The notes under the pieces: generated by a model | Databases searched by the model: none | The model's input: only the letters and a program-made list of their open reading frames with translations | Told to the model about the DNA's origin: nothing | Translations under genes and position numbers: made by a program | In this document: positions 1 to 8,668 of the stretch, piece by piece | Layout of the letters: each line of letters starts with the position of its first letter | Numbering within the stretch: the first letter of the stretch is position 1 | From: Bog-756 sp963699055 | GTDB lineage: Bacteria > Actinomycetota > Acidimicrobiia > Acidimicrobiales > RAAP-2 | Direction of reading: 5' to 3' | Length of the DNA stretch: 64,000 nucleotides | Assembly (NCBI GenBank): GCA_963699055.1 | Contig: CAVOTA010000002.1 | Coordinates: 124,001-188,000 of the forward strand

Positions 1-1
1 C

Positions 2-133
2 GTGCCGTGCGTCGTGCGCCTCGAGGTGGCGGCCGAGGTGGATGCCGCCCTCGACCACCGGCTGGCCGGGCGCCGCTACGCCGCCCGTGCGCTGCGGGTC
101 GGGCGTCGGCAGCGGGCGGGCACGGGGGTCTAG
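2..133 (+). CDS. C-terminal fragment of an unidentified protein, cut by the window edge
   Basis: An open frame enters from the left edge and runs 43 codons to a TAG. Third codon positions are almost all G or C, as in real genes here, so I read it as the end of a true gene. The tail is rich in Arg and Ala (ends RQRAGTGV). The run VRLEVAAEVDAAL followed by a basic stretch faintly resembles the C-terminal strand of ATP-dependent DNA ligases, but this is too short to assign. The next gene begins about 260 bp downstream on the same strand. Confidence 0.4.
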   Translation: MPCVVRLEVAAEVDAALDHRLAGRRYAARALRVGRRQRAGTGV

Positions 134-393
134 CCGCCCGACATCGGCGATGGCCGCGGGCACGCTGCCGCCGGCCCTACTGTCTTGGCATGAGTCGCAG
201 GGGGAATTCAGGCCGGTGACGGGCCGCGCCGTGCGTCGGCAGCGGAGGGACGGAGTCGGGCGAGGTCGGGTCCGACGCGCGCGCACGTCGATGCGCAGGC
301 CCCCGTCGGACCGCTGATCCCGGTGCGTGGACGTGGCAGCCCGGCGGTGGGCGGCGCGGCGCGTCCCACCGCCCCCACGCCGTGGAGCGGCCG

Positions 394-2847
394 ATGCCGG
401 TGACCGCCGCCGCGCTCGAGGTACCCCCCGACGCCGCCCCGGTGGGCACCCCCGGCTCCGGCGGCGACGGGGTGTCGCCGAGGACGCCCCGCTGGCAGCA
501 TGTGGCCGCCCTCGGCTGGGTCGTCACCCTGGCCGCCACCCTGCTCGGCCCGGCACTGTGGCGCGGGTCGATGATCGGTACCTACGACCTGCTCGGCGCC
601 AAGGAACTCCTGACCCGCCCGGGCGTCGTCCTGCACGGCTCGTACTTCAACACCGACCCGATCCTGCAGATGATCCCGTGGACGACCTTGAACTGGCAGC
701 AGGTCCACCACGGCATGCTGCCGCTGTGGAATCCGTTCAGCGGTCTGGGGTTACCGCTGGCGTTCAACTGGCAGTCGGCTTCGTTCAGCATCCCCTCACT
801 GCTGGGGTACCTGGTGCCCCTGCGGTACGCCTACACGACGGGCATCGTGGCCACCCTGGTCATCGCCGGTTCCGGGGCCTACGTGCTCGCACGGCTCCTG
901 CGGCTGGGATTCCTCGGCTCGGTGATGGTCGCCACCGTCTTCGAGCTGAGCGGCCCCGTGGTCGTGTGGCTCGGGTACCCGCAGGGCGAGGTCCTGGCCT
1001 GGGGTGGCTGGCTCTTCGCGGCGGGGATCCTCGTCATCCGTGGGCGCCGGCGGGCCGCCTCGGTGACCCTGTTGGCCGTCGTCCTCGCCTGCGCCATCTA
1101 TTCGGGCCATCCCGAGACACTCGTGGCCACGGTGGGGGCCTTCGTCATCTTCGCCTTCTCCGTCCTGGTGCTCCGCAACGTCGCACCGAGATTCGGCCTG
1201 ACGGGTGGATCGATCCGACGTCCGGCGATCGACCTGGTGGTGGGCTCGGTGCTCGGTGGTGCGCTGGCGGCCCCGCTGCTCGGTCCCGCCCTCCAGATCA
1301 CGTTGGCATCGGTCCGCACCACGGCCCGCTCCACCACCCCTCCCCCACTGCACGACTTCACCTACTTCCTCTTCTCCTCGTACGACGGGTCCACCGTGGT
1401 GGGCAACTACGGCTTCGGCGGCTCCTTCTACTACGACGAGACCGCTGCCTACGTGGGGGTGATCGCCGTCGTCCTGGCCGTGGTGGGGATCGTCTGCGCC
1501 GTCCGACGCCGGCGGGGCGACCTCCTGGCGCTGGTCGTGGCGCTGGCGGTGGTGCTGGCCGTGGTCTTCGCCCAGCCCTTCATCGGCGGTATCGACCCGG
1601 TGCCCAAGATCGGCCAGCTCAACCTCCTGCGGGCCCTGATGCCGGCGGCACTCCTCATCGCCGTCCTGGCCGGCGTGGGTGCGGACGCGCTCACCCGGCG
1701 GCCCGTCCAACGGGTGGTGCGGCTGTGGTACCTCGGCGGGTTCACCGTCCTGGCCGTGGTGCTCGCCCGGCTCTGGGGGATCGAGCGCACGGAGGGACTC
1801 CCGAAGATCGACACGGCGTTCGCACTGCACGTACGGACCCTCTCCTTCATCTGGCCGGTGGTGAGCCTGGCGGTGGGCTGGGCCCTGGCGGGGGTCCTCT
1901 TCCTCTGGCCCCGGTCCGGGCGCTGGGTGGTCGTCGTCCTCCTGGCGGTCGAGACCGCGTTCCTGGTCACGGCGGGCTACGTGCAGATCGGGTCGAGCGC
2001 CACGGGGGCTACGCCGACCCCCGCCGTCACCGCTCTGCGCGCCGCCGTCGGGGATGCGATCGTGGCCGGTGGGGCCAGCGGGACCTATGGATGGTGCAAC
2101 CTGGGGATGCCACCCGAGTCGAACATCTTCTTCGGGATCCACCAGTTGAACGTGTACGACCCGATCGTCCCCAGTGCGTACTTCGAGCAGTGGAAGCGGA
2201 CCTCGACCAATCCGGTCGGCAGCGCCGACTTCGACCTGTTCTGCCCGCAGATCACCACGGTCGGCCAGGCCCGGATGTTCGGGGTCGGTTTCGTGCTCGA
2301 GCAGGCCGGACATCCGGGACCACGGGGCAGCACCTTCGTGGCCCACCTGGCCGTGCCCGTCATCCGCAAACCGGTCGACGGGCCGTTCACCCAGGCGTCG
2401 AGCGAGGACCTCTACCGCATACCGGGATCCTCGCTCGCCACGGCCGTCGAACCCGCCCACCCGGGTGCGGAACCGCCGACGGATGCGCCCGGGGCGGCCG
2501 TCCCCGTCGACCAGCACGACCCGACGGTGTGGAGGCTGTCCACCGACTTCTCCGGAGCGCGCGTCCTCCGCCTCCACCTCACGGACCTGCCCGGGTGGAG
2601 CGCCACGATCGACGGCAGGCCGCTCGAGCTGCGCTCGTTCGCCGGGACCATGCTGGAGGCCACGGTCCCGTCCGGCCGCCACGTCATCGTGGTCCGCTAC
2701 TGGCCCGAGACCTTCACCGCCGGCCTCCTGCTGATGGCCGCCGCCGCCGTGTTCCTCGTGGCGTGGGTGGTGGTGGACGAGCGGTCGGGTCGTGACACGC
2801 CGGCGGGCGGCACAGGGGCCGGCGCCCTCGACGGACACCGGCCCTGA
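394..2847 (+). CDS. YfhO-like polytopic membrane protein (GT-C-type glycosyltransferase fold)
   Basis: A protein of 817 residues with about a dozen hydrophobic segments. A short cytoplasmic N-terminus precedes the first membrane segment at about residues 35-55. The long first external loop holds an aromatic-rich stretch (SYFNTDPILQM, WNPFSGLGLPL), as in YfhO/GT-C proteins. A second loop has NYGFGGSFYYDE. A C-terminal extracytoplasmic beta-rich domain (LPGWSATIDG, then GRHVIVVRYWP) ends in one last membrane helix. YfhO proteins are thought to glycosylate cell-wall or lipid acceptors from polyprenyl-phosphate sugars; the substrate here is unknown. I chose ATG 394 because GGAG lies 6 nt upstream; GTG 382 in the same frame is the alternative. 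The gene stands alone, followed by a tRNA on the other strand. Confidence 0.75.
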   Translation: MPVTAAALEVPPDAAPVGTPGSGGDGVSPRTPRWQHVAALGWVVTLAATLLGPALWRGSMIGTYDLLGAKELLTRPGVVLHGSYFNTDPILQMIPWTTLNWQQVHHGMLPLWNPFSGLGLPLAFNWQSASFSIPSLLGYLVPLRYAYTTGIVATLVIAGSGAYVLARLLRLGFLGSVMVATVFELSGPVVVWLGYPQGEVLAWGGWLFAAGILVIRGRRRAASVTLLAVVLACAIYSGHPETLVATVGAFVIFAFSVLVLRNVAPRFGLTGGSIRRPAIDLVVGSVLGGALAAPLLGPALQITLASVRTTARSTTPPPLHDFTYFLFSSYDGSTVVGNYGFGGSFYYDETAAYVGVIAVVLAVVGIVCAVRRRRGDLLALVVALAVVLAVVFAQPFIGGIDPVPKIGQLNLLRALMPAALLIAVLAGVGADALTRRPVQRVVRLWYLGGFTVLAVVLARLWGIERTEGLPKIDTAFALHVRTLSFIWPVVSLAVGWALAGVLFLWPRSGRWVVVVLLAVETAFLVTAGYVQIGSSATGATPTPAVTALRAAVGDAIVAGGASGTYGWCNLGMPPESNIFFGIHQLNVYDPIVPSAYFEQWKRTSTNPVGSADFDLFCPQITTVGQARMFGVGFVLEQAGHPGPRGSTFVAHLAVPVIRKPVDGPFTQASSEDLYRIPGSSLATAVEPAHPGAEPPTDAPGAAVPVDQHDPTVWRLSTDFSGARVLRLHLTDLPGWSATIDGRPLELRSFAGTMLEATVPSGRHVIVVRYWPETFTAGLLLMAAAAVFLVAWVVVDERSGRDTPAGGTGAGALDGHRP

Positions 2848-2859
2848 ACTGCACCTCCG

Positions 2860-2937
2860 TGGTCGGGCTGCCGGGATTTGAACCCGGGACCTCTTGACCC
2901 CCAGTCAAGCGCGCTAACCAAGCTGCGCCACAGCCCG
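2860..2937 (-). tRNA. tRNA-Pro (anticodon GGG), CCA encoded
   Basis: Reading the minus strand, a perfect 7-bp acceptor stem (CGGGCTG with CAGCCCG) encloses a 4-bp D stem (GCGC/GCGC). The anticodon stem is CTTGA/TCAAG with loop CTGGGGG, so the anticodon is GGG. The T arm is CCGGG-TTCAAAT-CCCGG. The discriminator A and a genomically encoded CCA follow (plus-strand 2860-2863). The body without ACCA is 2864-2937. No integrase gene or duplicated tRNA end lies beside it, so it does not look like an occupied attachment site. Confidence 0.95.
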
Positions 2938-3224
2938 TTCCTGGTCAGGGGCACATTCGGTGAATGCCACTCCGTCGCAAGTGGGTCATCCGTCGACGCC
3001 ATCGAACCAGGCGCTGCGAACGACCCACCGAGACACTACTCGCAGCTCGTGCACCGGATGAATCGGACGTCCGTGGCAGGCGGACCGGTCCGGGGGCGGT
3101 GTCCCTCCCGGACGGTGCCGACCCGGAGGTCGTGGCCACCGGTGTGACGGCGGTCCCACCGGGTCCCAGATCGCACCGGATCAGGGCGCCGGGTCCCGCA
3201 CTGGCGGACGAACAGGTGTTCGCC

Positions 3225-3230
3225 TACGCT
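3225..3230 (+). promoter_or_regulatory. -10 box TACGCT for a leaderless alkB-like transcript
   Basis: TACGCT fits the actinobacterial TANNNT -10 pattern and ends 6 nt before the GTG at 3237. Transcription would therefore begin at or next to the start codon. No clear -35 is visible. This supports GTG 3237 over the longer in-frame extension upstream. Confidence 0.5.
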
Positions 3231-3236
3231 CGTCGG

Positions 3237-3872
3237 GTGATCCCGCTGCAAGGTTCGCTCTTCGACTCGGCGACCGAGCCCACGCTCCGACCGATCGGTG
3301 GTTCGATCCGGCGGATCCCGTTGCGGGGTGGGGCCTGGATCGATCATCTGCCGGGCTGGGTGGAGCGGGCGGACCTCCTGTTCGAGTCACTCGTCGACAC
3401 GGTGGCGTGGCGGTCGGAGGAACGGGTCATGTACGACCGGAAGGTCGACGTGCCCCGCCTGGTGGCGTCCTACGGAGCTGGTGTGGTGCCGCCACATCCG
3501 GCGATCGGCGAGGCGAGGGCGCGGCTCGCCGACCACTATCGGGGGACACCCGGGGCGGACCTGGCGACCCTCGGGCTCTGCCTCTACCGCGACGGTACGG
3601 ACAGCGTGGCATGGCACGGCGACCGGATCGGTCGGGGTGCCGACGAGGACACGCTGGTCGCCATCGTGTCGCTCGGCTGTTCCCGACGGCTGAGCCTCCG
3701 ACCGAAGCAGAGGCTGGGAAGCTCCCCGTCGCTCCATTTCGAACTGGGTGGCGGCGATCTCCTGGTGATGGGAGGGAGCTGCCAGCGCACCTGGGAGCAC
3801 ACCGTGCCGAAGACGGCCCGGCCGGTCGGGCCACGGCTGAGCGTGCAGTTCCGACCGCGCGGCGTACGGTAG
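3237..3872 (+). CDS. AlkB-type 2-oxoglutarate/Fe(II) dioxygenase (DNA alkylation repair)
   Basis: A 211-residue protein with the full AlkB catalytic set. The iron ligands are H127 and D129 (in AWHGDR) and H188 (in TWEHTV); R200 and R206 are placed to bind 2-oxoglutarate (GPRLSVQFR). LYRDGTDSVAWH and GGGDLLVMGG are typical of the bacterial AlkB/ALKBH2-3-like group. These enzymes oxidatively remove methyl groups such as 1-methyladenine and 3-methylcytosine from nucleic acids. An open frame extends upstream to 2964, but that part is Arg-rich and unlike AlkB, and a -10 box sits 6 nt before GTG 3237. It stands alone between tRNA-Pro and apt; no ada-like regulator is adjacent. Confidence 0.9.
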   Translation: MIPLQGSLFDSATEPTLRPIGGSIRRIPLRGGAWIDHLPGWVERADLLFESLVDTVAWRSEERVMYDRKVDVPRLVASYGAGVVPPHPAIGEARARLADHYRGTPGADLATLGLCLYRDGTDSVAWHGDRIGRGADEDTLVAIVSLGCSRRLSLRPKQRLGSSPSLHFELGGGDLLVMGGSCQRTWEHTVPKTARPVGPRLSVQFRPRGVR

Positions 3873-4005
3873 CGCGTGCCCCCGGGGCCCGCCGGGCTGC
3901 CGGCGACCGGCGACCTGGGCCATGCTGGTGGCCCACCGGTGAGGCCCCTCGGCCTGCCGGCGGCCCCCCGCCACGAGCGAGCCTTCACTTCCCACCAGGA
4001 GTCCC

Positions 4006-4575
4006 ATGCCTTCCCCCACCAGGCGGTACACCGAGGCCGAGCTCGACGACCTGTCCGACCGGGCGGCGGCGGCCTCGCGACGATTGGTGCGCGACGTGCC
4101 GGACTTCCCCGAGCCGGGAGTGGTCTTCAAGGACATCAGCAACCTGTTGGCCGATGCCGCCGCCTTCGACCTCGTCGTCACGGCACTGGTCGCCCCGTTC
4201 CGTGGTCAGGTGGACAAGGTGGCCGCCATCGAGGCCCGCGGCTTCATCCTCGGTGCGCCGGCGGCCATCGCCCTCGACGCCGGCCTCGTCCCGCTGCGCA
4301 AGCCCGGGAAGCTGCCGTGGGAGACGTTGCGCGAGTCCTACGAGTTGGAGTACGGCATCGACGGGCTCGAGCTGCACACCGACGCCCTGACCCCCGGTGA
4401 CCGGGTCCTCCTGGTCGACGACGTGATCGCCACCGGTGGCACCGCCCGGGCGGCCGCGGCGCTCGTCGCCACCGCCGGGGCCGACCTGGTGGGCCTGGCC
4501 GCGCTGCTCGAGATCGGGGACCTCGACGGCCGCCGCCTGCTCGACGGGATCCGGATCCACGTGGTCGCCCGCTGA
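4006..4575 (+). CDS. apt: Adenine phosphoribosyltransferase
   Basis: Salvages adenine: adenine plus PRPP gives AMP and pyrophosphate in the cytosol. At 189 residues it is a little longer than the usual 170-180 because of about 20 extra N-terminal residues. The PRPP-binding signature VLLVDDVIATGGT lies at 134-146. The family motifs DFPEPGVVFKDIS (33-45), EARGFILG (76-83) and RKPGKLPW (98-105) are all present. ATG 4006 has an AGGAG Shine-Dalgarno about 5 nt upstream. In many actinobacteria apt sits with secDF and relA. Here it stands apart from them, with 130 bp and about 280 bp of non-coding DNA on its sides. Confidence 0.96.
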   Translation: MPSPTRRYTEAELDDLSDRAAAASRRLVRDVPDFPEPGVVFKDISNLLADAAAFDLVVTALVAPFRGQVDKVAAIEARGFILGAPAAIALDAGLVPLRKPGKLPWETLRESYELEYGIDGLELHTDALTPGDRVLLVDDVIATGGTARAAAALVATAGADLVGLAALLEIGDLDGRRLLDGIRIHVVAR

Positions 4576-4853
4576 CCCGCGGCGGTTCGCCGTGGCGCGG
4601 GCCCTGGCCGCCGACCGGTCCTGTGGGTCGACGGGCACCCGGCTGCCGGGGGGATGCAGGTGCCGGACCCGGAGCCTCGGGTGGCGGGACCTTCGGCTCG
4701 ACGGGTCCGACATCGGCAACCTACCCAGCCGACCTGGGAGCCACCTGTGGGTTCAGCCCCCGGGGGTTCGGGCATCCCCTCGAGGACCGGTCACGCGGCC
4801 CGGGGATGTGGTCCGTGCCCGTCGCCCCCCACACCGCCAGGGCCGGGCGTGCG

Positions 4854-5342
4854 ATGATTGCCGTCGTGGACGAACGGCTGGAGGTCCGACGGGCGATGGC
4901 GGCGCAGCCGGCGACGATCTTCGGTGTACTCAGCGACCCGGCCGGGCACGTCACCATCGACAGCTCCGGCATGCTGATGGCGGCCACGGGTGATCCGGTT
5001 TCCGCCGTCGGCGACACCTTCGTGGTGCACATGGACCGCGAGGCGCTCAACGACTACCCGCTGGGCCTGTACGACGTCACCGTGAGGATCGTGACGCTGG
5101 AGCCCGACCGCGAGATCGCGTGGACGATCGAGGGCCAGCTCGATCTCGGCCATGTCTACGGCTACCAGCTGGAACCGATCGACGAGGGGACACTCGTCAC
5201 CTCGTACTACGACTGGTCGACGGTCGACCAGAGCTGGAAGGACGCAGCCATCTTCCCGGTGATTCCCGAGGGCACGCTCAGCGCCACGCTCGGCATCCTC
5301 GCCCGCACGGTGGCACCGGGTCGCGCCCGCCCCATGGCCTGA
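4854..5342 (+). CDS. SRPBCC (START-like) family protein
   Basis: A 162-residue protein with the helix-grip layout of polyketide-cyclase/START-like proteins. The N-terminal strand (ERLEVRRAMAA) is followed by AQPATIFGVLSDPAGHVTID, the usual first segment of the family. Later come long beta hairpins (REIAWTIEGQ, TLVTSYYDWS) and a C-terminal helix. Such proteins bind hydrophobic ligands; many have no known substrate and none can be read here. ATG 4854 and GTG 4866 are both possible starts, and neither has a strong Shine-Dalgarno. It is probably monocistronic. About 280 bp upstream, after apt, show no other gene. Confidence 0.75.
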   Translation: MIAVVDERLEVRRAMAAQPATIFGVLSDPAGHVTIDSSGMLMAATGDPVSAVGDTFVVHMDREALNDYPLGLYDVTVRIVTLEPDREIAWTIEGQLDLGHVYGYQLEPIDEGTLVTSYYDWSTVDQSWKDAAIFPVIPEGTLSATLGILARTVAPGRARPMA

Positions 5343-5476
5343 GCGCAACGGTCCGTGGCCGACGGCCGCCCGGGACGGGATCGGGACACACGGAGCGTGA
5401 CCAACCGGTGCGGTCGGCGGCATCGGGTGCAATGCTTGTTCCATCCGGCGAGGGGCCGGCAGGACGGGGAGGCAGC

Positions 5477-6322
5477 ATGCGCGTACCGAAGGGTCTGGTG
5501 ACACTGGCCGTCGGCGCCGTGGCCGGCGGGTTCGTCGCCGTCACCGCCACTGCTGCCGGAGCGACCGGCACAGGCGTACGGGTTCCCGCCAAGCCGACCG
5601 CCCTGGTCGTCACGTCGGCGAACACCGCACTCTCCGTGGCCTGGGCCGCCCCGGTCACGGACGGTGGCAGGCCGGTCACCCGGTACACGGCCACCGCCAC
5701 CTTGAAGGGCCAACCCACCGAGACGTGCACCACGTCCACGACGATGTCCTGCGTGATCACCGGGATCGTCAATCCGCTCGGCAAGGCCAAGAACATCTAC
5801 AAGGTCGCGGTGACCGCCACCAACTCGGTGGGCACCGGCCGGGCGGCGACCTCGCACGCCACGGGTACGACGGCCGTCGACTGTGCCTACGTCGGCGAGT
5901 TCGGCAATCTCCAGGGCTGCGACCTGTCGGGGGTCAACCTGTCGCCGGGCGGCAACCTGACCGGTGCGAACCTCACCGGCACCGATCTCGCCGGTGCAGA
6001 CCTCGCCTACGTCCACATGCCTGACGCCATCCTGACCGACGCCAACCTGACCGGCGCCGATCTGGTGGGAACGGTGGCCCAGGCGGCCGACCTGTCGGGT
6101 GCCGACCTGTCCGACGTCGACCTGGAAGGCGCAGACCTCATCAGCGCGGTCCTCACCTCCGCATCGCTGGTGGATGCCAACCTGACGAACGCCGACCTCG
6201 TCGGCGCCGATCTGGTGCGGGCGACCCTGACCGGTGTGATCTGGTCGGACACCGAATGCCCCGACGGCACGAACAGCAACTCGGACGGCAAGAGCTGCGT
6301 CAACGACCTGTTGACCGAGTAG
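5477..6322 (+). CDS. Secreted fibronectin type III / pentapeptide-repeat protein
   Basis: A 281-residue exported protein. Residues 1-30 form a Sec signal peptide (MRVPKG, then a long Val/Ala/Gly core, ending near GATGTG). Residues about 35-130 form one fibronectin type III domain (PAKPTALVVTSANTALSV, DGGRPVTRYTATA, YKVAVTATNSVGTG). After a short Cys-containing linker (CAYVGEFGNLQGC), about 18 pentapeptide repeats of the A(D/N)LXX kind (GANLTGTDLAGADLA) form a right-handed quadrilateral beta helix. The C-terminus has two Cys (TECP, KSCV), perhaps one disulphide. GGGGAGG lies just before ATG 5477. The gene converges on the SGNH hydrolase gene and shares its terminator. The function of this architecture is unknown. 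Confidence 0.8.
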   Translation: MRVPKGLVTLAVGAVAGGFVAVTATAAGATGTGVRVPAKPTALVVTSANTALSVAWAAPVTDGGRPVTRYTATATLKGQPTETCTTSTTMSCVITGIVNPLGKAKNIYKVAVTATNSVGTGRAATSHATGTTAVDCAYVGEFGNLQGCDLSGVNLSPGGNLTGANLTGTDLAGADLAYVHMPDAILTDANLTGADLVGTVAQAADLSGADLSDVDLEGADLISAVLTSASLVDANLTNADLVGADLVRATLTGVIWSDTECPDGTNSNSDGKSCVNDLLTE

Positions 6323-6390
6323 CTCGGGCGCTCGGGCGCTGCGCCGGGCCGTTCGGTGGGACGGGCCGACCGGCGCCGCCGTCGGGACGC

Positions 6391-6424
6391 GACGCTCCCC
6401 CCGGCCGGGACCGGGGGGAGCGTC
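6391..6424. terminator. Bidirectional hairpin terminator between convergent genes
   Basis: Arms GACGCTCCCCCC and GGGGGGAGCGTC pair perfectly over 12 bp. Two further G-C pairs close a 6-nt loop. There is no T tract, as is usual in GC-rich actinobacteria. It lies between the stop of the pentapeptide gene and the stop of the SGNH hydrolase gene, so it can serve both. Confidence 0.75.
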
Positions 6425-6463
6425 CACGTGCGTCGGACCCGTGTGGGCCCGTCACAACCGCGG

Positions 6464-7450
6464 TCAGAGACCCAGGTCGGCCTCGAGCAGTCCGGTGATG
6501 AACTTGTACCCGTTGTTGTTCGGGTGGATGTCGAACATGTCGGCCGACGAGCAGTAGTACGTCAGGTAGCAGACCTCGGCCACGTTCTCGGGCACGGCGT
6601 CCCCCCAGGGCATCAGCTTCACCGTGGCACCGGTGAAGGTGCTGGTGGTGGCGTCCCAGGCGTTGGAGTCGTCGCCGGTCGGGGCGTTGATCTTGCCCTT
6701 CACGTACGGAGCGTCGGTCACATCGACGAACGAGCCGTTCGGCGCGGCCGTGTAGAGACTGTCCAGCGACGGGTTGATGATGTCGTCGAAGGCGACCGTC
6801 GACAGGTAGGCCAGGGAGGCATCGGTGCTGCCGGCGGGGATCACGTAGTCGCCCAGGATGACGTCGGGGTAGGTCAGACCGACGATCTTCGTGGTCGTGT
6901 CACCGTTGGCGGCCAGTGCCGTCGTCAGGTCCGAGAGCAGCGTGCTGACGTTGGTGGAGATGGTGGTAGCCGCAGCCGCCACGCAGGTGATGGCATTGGG
7001 GGCCGTGGCGCACGAGGTCACGTCGTTGCCGCCGATCGAGATGGTGATGAGGCCGATCTGACCCGGGTAGGTGTCGATGAAGTTGACGGCGGCCTCCTCC
7101 TGGGTGATCCCCGGGTAGGCCACGCCGTAGCCCGGCTCCTGCGACCCGGGGCAGCCGATGGTGGTCAGGATCGACGTGGTGGTGGCGCCACCGCAGCCGA
7201 AGTTGACCAGGCTCATGTGCTCCTTCTTGGCCACCTTGTCGGTGTAGCCGGGTCCACCGGTGAGCGCGGGGGTCTGGTAGCCCTGCGAGTAGGAGTCACC
7301 CAACGAGATGTAGTACACGGGAGCCTTGTGGCTCGCGTGCCTGGCGGTGGCGGCACCGGCGGCGCCGGGTGTCGTGGCGAGGCCGAGGACCCCGACCGAG
7401 AGTGCTGCGGCTGCGGCGACGTACGTCGACCACTTCGAACGATGCTTCAC
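6464..7450 (-). CDS. Secreted SGNH/GDSL-family hydrolase
   Basis: A 328-residue exported esterase/lipase-like enzyme. Residues 1-35 are a signal peptide (basic start, Ala/Val core, AGAATA). Block I is GDSYS with nucleophile S53. Block III is ISIGGNDV. Block V is DIHPN near residue 307, supplying the catalytic Asp and His. Six Cys residues (for example FGCGG and CVAAA) resemble the disulphides of actinobacterial SGNH lipases. The start is GTG 7450 with AGAGGGGG 7 nt upstream. The enzyme probably hydrolyses ester or acyl bonds outside the cell; the substrate cannot be told. It shares a terminator with the pentapeptide-repeat gene. Confidence 0.88.
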   Translation of the reverse strand: MKHRSKWSTYVAAAAALSVGVLGLATTPGAAGAATARHASHKAPVYYISLGDSYSQGYQTPALTGGPGYTDKVAKKEHMSLVNFGCGGATTTSILTTIGCPGSQEPGYGVAYPGITQEEAAVNFIDTYPGQIGLITISIGGNDVTSCATAPNAITCVAAAATTISTNVSTLLSDLTTALAANGDTTTKIVGLTYPDVILGDYVIPAGSTDASLAYLSTVAFDDIINPSLDSLYTAAPNGSFVDVTDAPYVKGKINAPTGDDSNAWDATTSTFTGATVKLMPWGDAVPENVAEVCYLTYYCSSADMFDIHPNNNGYKFITGLLEADLGL

Positions 7451-7827
7451 TGAATGTCCCCCTCTGGAGATGACTCCTGTCTGACCGACGGAGGTGGACG
7501 TCCAGCTCCTGGAGCCACCCCGTCGCCTCGCCTGACGACGAGCGGCGCCAGTCTGTCACGCAATGTTCACACGCGCCCACTTGCCCGGTGTCCACCCGAT
7601 CCGGGTCATCCTCCGCCGGGCCGCCGGGAGAACCCCCACGCTCCGGCCGGACCCCGAGCCAGCGCAACCTCGACGCCCACGGCGACGGCGACGGCGGACC
7701 CGACACCGGGATCGCGCCGGCGGACCCGGTCGTTCCTGCGCCGATCCGAGGGCCCGACCGTGACCGGGGGCGGACCGATGCCGTATCCGTGGTCGCGGTC
7801 ACCCACTGCCGATAGCGTGACGGGGGA
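7451..7827. other. 377-bp divergent intergenic region
   Basis: Non-coding space between the SGNH hydrolase gene (leftward) and a TetR-like regulator (rightward). A TAGCGT -10-like box at 7813-7818 lies 9 nt before the regulator start. A GACGGCGACGGC-type imperfect repeat occurs near 7680-7695. I see no RNA gene, convincing operator palindrome or small gene. Codon-position composition gives no sign of coding. Confidence 0.6.
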
Positions 7828-8646
7828 ATGCCGAACGCATCGCACGCCCAGTCACCCGGGCCCGCGGACCGATGCGCCCGGACCGATCCCCGCGTGCGCC
7901 GCAGCCGCGAGGAACTCCGGGATCTGGTCCTCGACGCCGGCCGCGAGGTGCTCCTGTCCGAGGGTCTCGGAACCGGCGCCGAGCACCTGTCCTTCAAACG
8001 GGTGCTCTCGCACCTGGCCGCCGCCCGGGGGATCCGGGTGACCAACGCATCGGTCATCGGACGGATCTGGGAGAACCAGGAGGAGTTCCAGCTCGACGTG
8101 GTCAGCTCGGTGGCCGGCATCCAGGGGGACGAGGAGGTCGCTGTCACCCTCGACGCCTTCCTGCCCGTCCTGGGCCTGATCGACACCTCGACGCCCGAGC
8201 GGCGGCGGGCCTCGCTGGCCGAGCTGATCCGCGTCTCCTGCGACCGGTACATCTCGGCGGCGTCGACCTCGTTGAACGCCATCCAGATGGCCCTGATCAC
8301 GTACGTGGCCGCCAGCAAGTCGTCCGGGGCGGACAACCCGCTCATCGAGTCGTTCCGCGTCATCAACCGGCGCCTCACCGAGCGCTACGCCGAGATGTAC
8401 TCGATCGGCCTCCAGGCCTGCGGCTGGCGCGTGCGCGAGCCCTTCACCATGTACGACGTGGCCACGCTGGTGTCGGCCGTCGCCGAGGGGATCCTCATGC
8501 ACCGTCTCGTCGACCCCGGCTCCTTCCGGCCGGTGGTGCGGCCCTCCCCCGTGGCCGAGGGCGACGTCGAGTGGAACCAGCTGGGCGTCACCATGGACGC
8601 CCTGGTCGAGGTCTGCTGCGAGCCGGATCCCCACTGGGTCGGCTGA
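7828..8646 (+). CDS. TetR-like transcriptional regulator
   Basis: A 272-residue protein with an N-terminal helix-turn-helix segment at about 30-85 (LVLDAGREVLLSEGL, then SFKRVLSHLAAARGI and ASVIGRIWENQEEF). It lacks the compact TetR consensus, the helices being separated by longer linkers. The rest is helical and suits a ligand-binding and dimer domain, including PERRRASLAELIRVSCDRY and a C-terminal LVSAVAEGILMHRL. Regulators of this type often control lipid or xenobiotic genes in actinobacteria. The target is unknown; the SGNH hydrolase across the divergent spacer is one candidate. The ATG start follows a TAGCGT box by 9 nt. Confidence 0.65.
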   Translation: MPNASHAQSPGPADRCARTDPRVRRSREELRDLVLDAGREVLLSEGLGTGAEHLSFKRVLSHLAAARGIRVTNASVIGRIWENQEEFQLDVVSSVAGIQGDEEVAVTLDAFLPVLGLIDTSTPERRRASLAELIRVSCDRYISAASTSLNAIQMALITYVAASKSSGADNPLIESFRVINRRLTERYAEMYSIGLQACGWRVREPFTMYDVATLVSAVAEGILMHRLVDPGSFRPVVRPSPVAEGDVEWNQLGVTMDALVEVCCEPDPHWVG

Positions 8647-8663
8647 GCCCCGGCGGGCGGGGC
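8647..8663. terminator. Small hairpin between convergent genes
   Basis: GCCCCG and CGGGGC pair around a 5-nt loop directly after the regulator stop and 5 nt before the DJ-1 gene's stop. It is short and has no T run, so it is a weak terminator candidate. Confidence 0.4.
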
Positions 8664-8668
8664 CGACG

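Noticed and set aside
796..2838. Long open frames opposite or overlapping nearly every gene, some above 600 codons
   Set aside because: At this GC content stops are rare in all frames. The long frames lie antisense or shifted on clear genes, are Arg/Pro/His/Gly-rich, and match no family.
2860..2937. tRNA-Pro as an integration site for a mobile element
   Set aside because: No integrase, repeated tRNA end or foreign-looking cargo lies next to it. The tyrosine recombinase at 31.8 kb is in the housekeeping pyrG-xerD context.
2964..3236. 91-codon N-terminal extension of the AlkB-like gene
   Set aside because: The extension is Arg-rich and unlike AlkB. A TANNNT box 6 nt before GTG 3237 and the family's usual length support the shorter protein.
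4576..4853. Riboswitch or RNA gene between apt and the SRPBCC gene
   Set aside because: Only GC-rich low-complexity sequence is visible. No conserved riboswitch core or stable multi-stem layout could be recognised by eye.
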